This document shows positions 55,399-64,000 of a DNA stretch of 64,000 nucleotides, piece by piece. The notes under the pieces were generated by a model, which was given only the letters and a program-made list of their open reading frames with translations, made no database searches and was not told where the DNA came from. A program made the position numbers and the translations under genes. Each line of letters starts with the position of its first letter. Within the stretch, counting starts at the first letter, position 1. The stretch covers positions 1 through 64,000 of the forward strand of contig JAWPHD010010285.1 of NCBI GenBank assembly GCA_037043455.1. The letters run 5' to 3'. The DNA is from Cyrtodaria siliqua. Its lineage: Eukaryota > Mollusca > Bivalvia > Adapedonta > Hiatellidae.

Positions 55399-56608
55399 TA
55401 CTGAAAAGGGGATTCCTTGGAAGCAACACAAACACTCAAAAGATGGCAGACTCGGTTTTATTCAATCTGTTCAGGAAAGATAATATGCTTTGCAACACCT
55501 CTCACACACCCTAGCACATTGTATTGTACTTTCACATGTTAAGCTTATTCATAATTCATAAGTCGATAGATTTAGAAGCAATTTATTTGTTTATAGAAGC
55601 ATTTCCCTTAAAATGCAATAATCTCATGTTAAATGTATAAGTATACATGAATAAAATAGTGCAAACTCCTGAAGTAGACATGTTAAACTGATGATCTCAA
55701 AATGCCTTAGTCATATTTCTTATGTATTTCTTGCGGTTTTGTATATGGTATATGTCATTTACTTTGTATTTTATCAAACTACTCCTATTTATATTGATTG
55801 AAAGTTTATATTTTATGTTCAAACCTTTGTTCGTATGTAAACCTTGAGCAACGTAATAGTAAACGTCTATCTTTGTCATGCACACACATAAAGACAAGAT
55901 TGTAAGAAAATAAATCACGCGATAATATAAGTATATCTAATTTTAAAGTGTTGTTCATTTTAGAATGTATTGTATTGAACCTGTTTAATAAAGAAGGACG
56001 TTCATGAAATACGATACTCTCGTTTTTTATGTTTTTGTGATAAGTTAGCCAAATAATTGATCAATGTTTGCATAGAAAGAGAGAATCACTCGTAGAATTT
56101 TCAAAACTGCACATATTATTATACCTCACGTTAATACTCCTGTTTTACAAACTATACTAAGAAATGAAACATTCCATACTGTCACTAGCTCTTTAATTAT
56201 TTTGAACTGGATTTCCATCTGCACAAAGAGTATATTTGAGGTATCTTTTTAAATCAGTAATCAAAAATGAATTTTGTCTTTCAGTGCTATTTAGATCGAC
56301 TTGTCGACGTGATTTAAACATCTCGTCAAACGTTTTACGAATTGAATTGAGTTTAATGCTGTTTAAGGATTCATCGACACATCACAGGTTATTTAGAGTC
56401 GCCTCAGAGAGAGGGGAATCTGGGACCGTCATACTAGTACTATCGAATATACTTATATGTTTATTTAACGTTGTTAGACCCGGTATACCGGAGCGCCCAG
56501 TTTACGTCCGCATCCGACGAACGAGGGTAAAGTGAGGTATAACCGAGTCTGCTACTTTATTCTCTTTGTTGTGTTTGTTGCTTCCAAATGATTTCCCTTA
56601 TCAGTATT
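55399..56608. repeat. Inverted pair of a SINE-like end
   Basis: The left phrase tactgaaaaggggattcctt...ggaagcaacac, with gcagactcggtt following, has a reverse-complement counterpart ending at 56608. Over about 70 bases the two arms are similar but not identical. They are either two oppositely oriented copies of one SINE or the ends of a 1.2 kb TIR element. Confidence 0.6.
56385..56530 (+). mobile_element. SINE body, copy 2
   Basis: It shares 'ttatttagagtcg', 'ttatttaacgttg', 'acccggtataccggagcgcc', 'tttacgtccgcatccgacga' and 'cgaggg' with the copies at 49.6 and 58.1 kb. Confidence 0.6.
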
Positions 56609-57245
56609 CATTAACATTCACACTAGCGTTCGTTTAGTGCAGTGTGGCGGCTGTAAAAAGTCCCCCCGTGCTACGAATCAGTAATGTTATTTTAGTGGTC
56701 CTTTGGGATCAACGAGTCCAATATATGAGGCTTTGAATTAGAATACCGCTTAAGCCGGTGTATTGTCAACCTTTTTATGTTTATTTTGTCTCAAACGTTG
56801 CATCTATTTATCCTTGTAATTGTTGTTTGTTTTGAATGCGTGTTTTTGGTTGACTGTGTTCTGTGAATGCTACATTTCCTGTTCGACTTTTATACCTATT
56901 ACTTAAAAAGGTGTGGCGAGTGTAAACTTAATATTGGTGATCCTGACTTTCTTCTGACTTTCTTCTGACAGTGCACTTTAAAAAAAATGAAGAGTGAATA
57001 CAATAATGTTTAAAGGAGATCCTAGTGCCCACATTTTCCTTCACAAATGAAGGAAGTCTATTTGTAGGAACGTAAAGGTAGTAGTAAACATGTTTTTGTA
57101 GCATGATTATAATTTGAAATATGATATATCTGCCACGATCAAGGACTATTGTTTCGGGTTTAAAAGAGTATGAGAGTTTGGGTTAAATTGTTATTGTACC
57201 GACTTATATTATAAGACTGGGCTTCGTTTAGTTGCGTAGTCTATG
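56609..57245. other. No gene; weak Penelope-like UTR trace
   Basis: A diverged stretch at about 56810-56900 ('ttggttgactgtgttctgtgaatgctac' in separate blocks: ggttgactgt, gaatgctac, cctgttcgac) recalls the Penelope-like 3' end. The rest is featureless. Confidence 0.35.
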
Positions 57246-57251
57246 CACCTA

Positions 57252-57290
57252 TCCCCCCCTCCCCCCCCCCCCCCCCCCCCACCACCACAC
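57252..57290 (+). repeat. C-rich homopolymer tract
   Basis: Two C runs (6 and about 21) are separated by T and followed by ACCACCACACC. The Gly-rich frame on the minus strand is a product of this tract. Confidence 0.9.
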
Positions 57291-58079
57291 CCTCGGTGAT
57301 TAAACATCAATGATGACATCAGGTTAGGGAAGAACCCAGTACCAAAATGGGGATATTTGATTATACAGTCAATTTGTACACATATATATATATATTTAAT
57401 AATCAGCAAGATAGAACCCCGTTTTCTGTTTATATTAATAATAACATACGTTGTATTCAGCTCGAAAATGCATATTTGCATTCTTATAAACAAACTTCAG
57501 TCCGACAAACCGAAAGGACTATAGTATTGAATAGCATGTTTATCTACTTTTTTTTATCATTTTGGTAAGTAGCTAACCGTAAATATGCGTCAGTACACCC
57601 ATTATCTTTGAACTTCAATGCGGCCTTACTTTATCGATCGATATTTCAAGATAGTGTCGGGTAAGAGTAAATATTTGAAGATTGTTTGGGATATATGCAT
57701 TATGTTAATTATCAGAATTAGGAGGGGGGCATTGAACAAATCTTTTGATTTCATATTTCAGTAAACATGTCAAATAATTAATGTGCTATTCCTTCAATGT
57801 TTACAAATTAGGTGACATTTAAACTACAGTAACATTTTTTTTATCCCATGTTATACATGTAGAAACTAATTCACTTATAATAAAATCATAAAATGACGCT
57901 TCTAAACAATTTTATATTTAAATTAAAAAAAAAAAACAGTTAATGAAAACGAAACGAAACGAAAATGTATCAGTCCATCTTATCCTGTTAAATACAATCA
58001 ATAATGACAAAAGGTTTCTCGCTTGCTCTCAGATTTATTTTACACATATTGAAATTATGTTTAAGGCTTATCAACAGAG
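57291..58079. other. No gene seen
   Basis: AT-rich with short unsupported frames and an A run near 57928. Confidence 0.4.
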
Positions 58080-58350
58080 TATCTTCGGTTATTTAGAGCC
58101 GGTCCAGATATATAGGAAGGATACATAGGAATCTGAGAATCATGCCCAACTCTTAGTATCGATCATATTCTTTCGGTTTTTTAACGTGCTTGAGGATTGT
58201 CCCTGGTACTAGGTACCTCCCCGCTTACGCCCCTATCCGACGGACAATGTTCAGGGAAAGTGTCTGAAAAATAACAAGGGGCGCAGATGAGACTCGAACC
58301 CGTGATATTCGAAAGTCAAGTCCATTTCTCTATCCACTATCCACACCGGC
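58080..58350 (-). mobile_element. tRNA-derived SINE, head and body
   Basis: Minus-strand A box (TGTGGATAGTGGATA, 58331-58345) and B box GGGTTCGAGTC (58291-58301) head a body with 'cggataggggcgtaagcgg', 'acgttaaaaaacc' and 'tggaccggctctaaataacc'. This is the most complete copy of the SINE family in the window. Confidence 0.7.
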
Positions 58351-59019
58351 TGTAACACCCACCTACAGTCAAACTGCAAGAGTATATAACTTACTCTTTG
58401 TTCGACGAAATCGAACAAAAACAGTTGCACAGTTATCAGATGTTTTGAACAAGTAAAGCATATATTGGAATGTAATGACATTATTTTATAACTGTTTGTC
58501 CCTAACAATTCTATCAGAAGACAACCTTAGGCCAATTTTCATTTTACTGCTCTAACTCACAAATATTATTAAAATGATAACTATTTTCTGGATTTGGCGG
58601 CAGTTCCCGGAAACATTCATTAGGTGTGACCCATATCTTAAATGCACTCTAGGGACAGCACGATCTCAACGTTTGTGAAATTCATTAATAATTGTTTCAG
58701 TTGAAAATGTGTACCAAATGTAGGACTCTTATTATAATTTAATACAGACAAAGTATAATACCCAACAGAAATACTACAAATGTGTTTTATTACCTATACA
58801 TCTGCGTAACATAGAAAACATTTTGGAAAGCATAACTCAGATCTCGTACTAATATATGACGTGTGTTTACAAGTTTATAAAGTAGATCTACAGCACACAA
58901 ACGCATTGGGACCGTGCGTTCGAACAGTACTGAAACCACAGGAAATTGCGTCTTTTGATTATTACCTTCTATTATTATAATTGTTTCTGAAGGACATTAA
59001 CAGTGAATGTTAGTGTTCT
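58351..59019. other. No gene seen
   Basis: AT-rich flank of the CR1-like LINE. Nothing recognised. Confidence 0.4.
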
Positions 59020-59932
59020 TTTCCAGAGGTCAAGCAGGCGTTCAAAACAATCTCAAAAACACGAAAAACATACATCGATTCTAAAGTGCCAAGTGATATT
59101 GAATTTACCATTCCTGATATTGAGGGAAGTTTTGTGAGAACATTTTTATCTTCGCTTGATATATCAAAAGCAACGGGGCTGGATTGTATTGGTCCTCGTT
59201 TACTTAAATTATCCGAAAGTATCACATATATAATAAATAAAAGTTTATCTAGTGGTATATGTCCAACCACTTGGAAGCAAGCAAAGATAAGTCCACTCTT
59301 TAAAAGTGGTTGTAAAGATGAAGTTAACAATTACCGTCCAATTTCTATATTAACCACATTATCAAGTATGTGAGTATCCTGAATTACTATAAACTATTAT
59401 ATCAAGCTTAAGGTGGTTTTAGATCAGGCCATTCAACCGAAACAGCTTTAATACTTGTAACTGATAAATGGTTGAAAGTAATAAATGAAGCAAAATGTGT
59501 AGAATTTGTTATGGTAGATTTTCGGAAAGCGAACCATGATATACTGCTTTAAAAACTGAAGCTTTACAAATGCAGCAATCCAATAATAGCATGGTTTCAG
59601 TCATACCTTGCGAACCGCACCTTGCGAACCGCAGTCAAGTTGTTACGATAAATTGTACTATCTCAGACCATAAACCTATAGCATGTGGCGTTCCACAAGG
59701 GAGCATACTTGGGCCATTACTATTTATATCATTTATAAAAGATCTATCTATAACTCTTTGTAATCTTCTATAAGTACAGAATTCTATGATGATGACTCTA
59801 CAATTTATGATGTACAATTAGATAAGATCACACTAGAAAAAAAACTACAATATTCATTAGACCACCTTCAACGATGGTGTAAACGGAATGGTATGTTATT
59901 AAATACGGGAAAAAAACAAAGTCATGTTCAAT
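59020..59932 (+). pseudogene. CR1-like LINE reverse transcriptase, left part
   Basis: Readable order: PEVKQAFKTISKTRKTYID, VPSDIEFTIPDIEG, LDISKATGLDCIGPRLLKL, WKQAKISPLFKSG and NNYRPISILTTLS (RT motifs 1-2). Then come FRSGHSTETALILVTDKW, VEFVMVDFRKANHDIL (motif A), ACGVPQGSILGPLLFI (motif B), YDDDSTIYDV (motif C) and LQRWCKRNGMLLNTGKK. Several frame changes and stops, for example at 59371 and 59550, break it. The sequence stops abruptly near 59932, where another element begins, and resumes at about 60690. Confidence 0.8.
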
Positions 59933-60690
59933 GACTATCATAACCTGACTTCTATGGTGATGTGATTTATAAACTTCGTAAGATTCTTGGTCATGATCAC
60001 TTTCATACTATCTTTGTTAAACTTGTTAAAATGTTTATTAAAAGAGGTTATGACCCTATCATTTTGCAACGTACTGCATGCTTGGTGGTGGACCCTTTTA
60101 CAGTTCGCCACTATGCTTTCCTCTTTAATTGTACGATGACCGGACAGGCTGTGGACCCTATGATGACGCCTACCTAAAGCCCACTGGGACGGTGGCGTTT
60201 GATGTTTGTCTATGATCTTTCTTGTCGTGCCCTTAATGGTTTATTCTCTTGTTGCTCTGGCTTCTGCCAAGTCATTGAGTACCTTCATTGTGGCTTTCTA
60301 GACTATTGTTTTTTTTGTATTATATTTACACGAGCATATTTGTGTTTTACTAATATTGCCTATTGATGCTGCCTTGTCGGTTAGAGATTAGATCATGGCG
60401 GGGATTTCTTTATTTACACTGTCCTGTTTTAATGGGATGACAGTAGGGTAAGTGTGAGGTTTGGTGCACCCTATAACCGGTTTAAACCCCCAGTGGCCTT
60501 TGTTGCCATTGACCGTTCCAATGCGGTAGCCCTATTGTCAACTCTTTTGTGTTTGTGATGTCGTTTGCATTTTTTATTACTTTTGCCTTCTCGTTTGTCT
60601 GTTTGCGTGTTTGTTTCTGTGTTTTGTGGTTGACTGTCGTCCTTGAATGCTGCTTTCCCTGTCCGATATTTTTATCTTTCTTCATTACAA
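59933..60690 (+). mobile_element. 5'-truncated Penelope-like insertion (copy 3)
   Basis: The coding part 59962-60177 reads MIYKLRKILGHDHFHTIF, FIKRGYDPIILQRTACLVV, DPFTVRHYAFLFNC and AVDPMMTPT, ending in TAA. A complete 3' UTR follows to 'ccctgtccgatatttttatc'. It interrupts a CR1-like LINE, whose reading continues on both sides. This is the best-preserved copy of the tail family and defines its 3' end. Confidence 0.8.
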
Positions 60691-61100
60691 CTAGACAGAA
60701 ACGTGCACATATGAGTGATGTTTCATTGATGCTTAATTATGGAAATATAAAGTTAAAAATGACAACAGGCGACAAAATATAGGTGTAAATAATGATGAAA
60801 ATATGCAATGGAATAACCATCTTCAGTTTTTTCCAAAACGATATCGTCATATCTGTGGCTGTTATCCGTAATACGTTCGTATATATCACAGGAACATAGT
60901 TTATTATTCTACGATGCATATATACAACCTCATCTTAATTATTGATGTGTTCTTTTGGGAAACTCTTCTAATATCAATGTATATAGAATTACTAAATTAC
61001 AAAGAAGAGCATGTAAACTTATACAAGGCCATGAATATAATAAGTTAGTTCAATTATATTTTATTGCAGATATGTTACAATACATCAATTCAACATCACA
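60690..61100 (+). pseudogene. CR1-like LINE, right part after nested insertion
   Basis: It continues the interrupted LINE: TTRQKRAHMSDVSLMLNYG, IKLKMTTGDKI, then VNNDENMQWNNHLQ (the W-x-x-H block after the RT thumb). With frame changes it goes on to HLNY, LWGNSSN, NVYRITKLQRRACKLIQGH and EYNKL near 60930-61050. It fades after about 61100. Confidence 0.75.
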
Positions 61101-61404
61101 ATATTCATAGAAACATATGCAAATGGATTGAACTACAAGTTATTACAACATTAGTTACAGTTCTCTCCATTGTGGCTGAAAAAGTGTACGTGATTATCGG
61201 TTTGAAATTGTAACAATACATTTAAATATAAATTTGATAAGGAAAAACGAAAAAAAAAATCCAAAAATTTAAACTCTGCCGTGCCAATCTACCCCCACGC
61301 AATCTCGACCGAAATAACACCACATATCTCCGTTCAGGCTGATAGAAACATAGCGACAGTTGATATAGACAAAATACAACGTCATATTGATACAAAATTA
61401 AGGA
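61101..61404. other. No gene seen
   Basis: Decayed end of the CR1-like LINE on plus, then spacer; nothing readable. Confidence 0.4.
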
Positions 61405-63271
61405 TTTTGGAATCGTTTAGTGTTTTTAATATAGTTTTGAACTTGAGTAAATAGAATATGATTTCCCTCGTCCGTTAGTTGGTCGATGCCGTATAAAAGT
61501 TGTGAGTACTTAAAGGATGAAAGTGTCTAAAAATAATTGCCGTCTTTCATTTCTGAAAATTACACATCTAAACAAATAATGCTCAACATCTTCAAAACCA
61601 TCACCACATATATAAATTGGGATTATCCCTCAAATGATTAAGATAGAGATCAGCGTTTAAATTGCTGCAATTGTTTCGCAAGCGCGCATGTAGAACTGAA
61701 AGGTATCTATCACCCAATATGTAGTATTGGGGTACTATCGGTGGTTTAAAGTAAATTTTTAGTCTAGTTTTAAAACTCGAAAGGGATGGTGCTTCGCGAA
61801 TATAAATATCAAGTTCGTTCCAAAGTTTTAGAGATGACGGTAAGACTGATCTCGAAAACAGTTCTGTTCTTCTAGGTAAAGTAATGAAGTTGGAACTGTT
61901 TCTCAAGTTGTAAGTATTCGATTCCGAAATAGTTGCAGGGAATATTTCATTCAAGTAACTCGATAAATCTCCATTTTTAAACTTAAAGGTCAATATCAAC
62001 TCTGTCTTCTATCGGACAGAGAGACCCAACCAATTTCAGTTAACAATTTTTGTATAGAGACAGAACGAGTCAGGCCAGTAACTATTCGTACGGCTTCATA
62101 CTGTATTTTTTCTAAGTTATCTTTTTCATAATTTGTACAACTATCCCATACTATAGCCGCGTATTCTAAAATAGGACGAAGGTAAGATTTATATATTTGA
62201 TTAAGCGTTTGACGTTTTAATTCAAATTTCATTAATTTCATTGAACCTAATACCTTAGACGCAGATATTACAATATTTGAAATATGTTGATGCCAGGACC
62301 CATCATGACTATTCAAGGGTTACTCCTAGATGTTTATGATGGTCAACAAAGTTAAGTTGAGTATTTTCAAATATCAAAGACGGGCGGTTTCTGTTTGCAA
62401 GTGAAAAGAAGATGACTTCAGTTTTAGATGGATTACATTTTACTAGCCATTGCTTTGACCAATTCGATATTTTACACATGTCCTCATTAATTGTAGTTTC
62501 CATATAATCTATGTCGGATGTAGATACCGCAATAGAACTGTCATCAGCAGCTTGTCGTACTAGGCAATGCATCAGCAATGTCGTTTATATCGATTAAAAA
62601 CAATAATGGTCCTAAAACAGAGCCTTGGGGTAAGCCGGCATTTGGAGTTTTTATTTCAGAAAAAGAAGAACCAACGGAAACTCTTTGTTTACGATCAGTT
62701 ATATAATTATTTATCCAATTAATAAGGTTACCTGAAATGCCATGTTGTCGGAGTTTATAAATTAAAGCTGCGTGCCAGATACGATCGAAAGCTTTGGATA
62801 TATCAAAAAATACCATACATGTAAATTTGTTTTCATCAATCGCTTTGCATATTTGATTATAAATATCAATTAATTGGTAAACTGTTGAGTGACCAGGTAA
62901 GAAACCAGACTGGTTCTTAAATTATTGGTAAGCAAACAATTAAAAATATGTTTGAATATCATGCGTTCCATAACTTTTCCAACGCAACTAATTAACGATA
63001 TTGGTCTACAGTTTGACGGTGAATCTTTATCACCTGATTTAAAAAGTGGCATAACATTAGCTTATTTCCAGCATTGTGGAAAAATACTTTCTTGAATTGA
63101 ACGATTAAACAGAATAAACAGGGGGCGACATATTGTTTTTGAAGTTTCTTTCAGGACTCGATGACTTATTTCATCTGGCCCACTAGCTTTATTTATCACT
63201 AAAGTTGATAGGATATCATCAGAAATTTCATTTTCAGTAATATTAATATTATTGATAGTATTGCTCGTCAT
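61405..63271 (-). pseudogene. LINE reverse transcriptase, minus strand
   Basis: From right to left: LVINKASGPDEISHRVLKE, PLFKSGDKDSPSNCRPISLI (motifs 1-2), GKVMERMIFKHI, FFDISKAFDRIWHAALIYKL (motif A), NAGLPQGSVLGPLLFLIDI (motif B) and ADDSSIAVST (motif C, with a small insertion before ADD). Next come WLVKCNPSKTEVIFF, HHKHLGVTLE, HDGSWHQHI, YLRPILEYAAIVWDSC and RIVTGLTRSVSI. It continues through TYNLRNSSNFITLP and SLKLWNELD to an end region with DGFEDVEHYLFRC near 61570. At least four frame changes occur. The family is typical of bivalve non-LTR elements. The endonuclease and start are missing. Confidence 0.85.
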
Positions 63272-63699
63272 ATATTAATATTGAACATGCGCGTATTTCT
63301 CTAAATATGTTATCATTGTTTTTCTTCAAAAAGCTAAAAGCATGTATAAAATAGCAAAATAAATGTCCCCGCAATATCTAAGCGACTTGTTTCATATGAG
63401 AGTAAATTAGCAGAATACTTCAATGCAACTGAGATCAATTACAAATAGAAATTTCATAATACCTAAGCCAAATAAGGAACGATTCAAAAGCAGCTTGTCA
63501 TATTCTGGAACTTTAGTATGGCATAGTATTCCCCTTGAAATTTAAAACATTCCAACAAATGCTTGAAATGGGTAAAAAGTGAAAATCGAATATAAATCTA
63601 GCATAGTCTAGTTTGCTTTTACATATTATTAATTCCGTGAGTTAAAAGCAGTAATGATGTATACACTATACAAATGTGTCTATTTATATATACATTGTA
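63272..63699. other. No gene seen
   Basis: AT-rich flank between opposite-facing LINE remnants. Confidence 0.35.
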
Positions 63700-63921
63700 G
63701 TATGTTTATGTTTCATCTTGAATTATTTTAGATAGCGTTTCATTTTAAAAGATATGTGTTAATAAGTATACCTATAGCTATTTGATAAATTACGTTTATG
63801 TGTTGTATTATATTTGTAAATATGTTATTAAGAAGGTCTCAAGGAAAATTGGCTTTGCAAATTGAGTCATCCTCTATAAATAAAGAAATTACTTACTTAC
63901 TTACTTACTACTTACTTACTA
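63700..63921 (+). mobile_element. LINE 3' end with (TTAC)n tail
   Basis: The phrase 'aaattgagtcatcctctataaataaag' (in two blocks: aaattgagtcatc and ctctataaataaag) precedes (TTAC)n at about 63889-63921. AATAAA followed by a tetranucleotide tail is typical of CR1-like LINE 3' ends. The orientation is opposite to the LINE on its left, so it is a separate insertion. The left limit is uncertain. Confidence 0.6.
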
Positions 63922-64000
63922 TCGTGTACATAAATGAATTTCCTATCCAACAATACCTTTGTTCATACGATCGAGGCTTCGGTATATTCAAATGTTTACG

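Noticed and set aside
57209..57493. Gly-run frame on minus
   Set aside because: Product of the C homopolymer at 57252-57283.

Overview
The window looks like a stretch of a mollusc genome, most likely a bivalve. It is AT-rich, has no bacterial or organelle gene density, and is made almost entirely of decayed transposable elements, satellites and dispersed repeats. Several repeats resemble ones I know from bivalve genomes: the 'ggccataactc' 160-base module ending in GACGGAC repeats, the 'ggtcacggtgacc' module, tRNA-derived SINE heads, and Penelope-like reverse transcriptase tails. The species cannot be fixed from the sequence.

Layout. 1-6000: short repeats, a decayed integrase-core (DDE) transposon gene at 3.4-4.4 kb, and a 341-base direct repeat pair. 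6-15 kb: dispersed repeat modules, an (ATTC)n tract, a hAT-like MITE, and a large array of the 160-base module. 16-21.4 kb: Penelope-like and LINE reverse transcriptase fragments, then a 24-base minisatellite. 22.6-27.1 kb: an internally deleted Ty3/Gypsy element on the minus strand, with LTRs, primer site, poly-G polypurine tract, an integrase relic and an unusual zinc-finger ORF near the 3' LTR. 27.8-29.3 kb: LINE and Penelope-like fragments. 30.0-40.7 kb: a nearly full-length Ty3/Gypsy element on the plus strand (gag, protease, RT, RNase H, integrase) with several lesions. Its 5' LTR is split by a 2.5 kb nested element that contains a large fold-back. 41-47 kb: dispersed fragments, simple repeats and a mariner-like TIR element. 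47.3-49.4 kb: a 37-base satellite. 49.5-64 kb: SINE copies, three LINE reverse transcriptase fragments (one carrying a nested Penelope-like insertion), a TIR element with a tRNA-like promoter inside, and one possible two-exon host gene for a small secreted protein at 53.1-53.8 kb (minus strand).

How it fits together. Almost every protein-like sequence is reverse transcriptase, integrase, protease or Gag, and nearly all copies are broken by stops, frameshifts or deletions. The nesting gives an order of events: the 10.6 kb Gypsy element took a 2.5 kb insertion in its 5' LTR, and an older CR1-like LINE at 59-61 kb took a 5'-truncated Penelope-like copy. No CRISPR array, rRNA or convincing functional tRNA was seen. 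I found no intact self-sufficient transposon.
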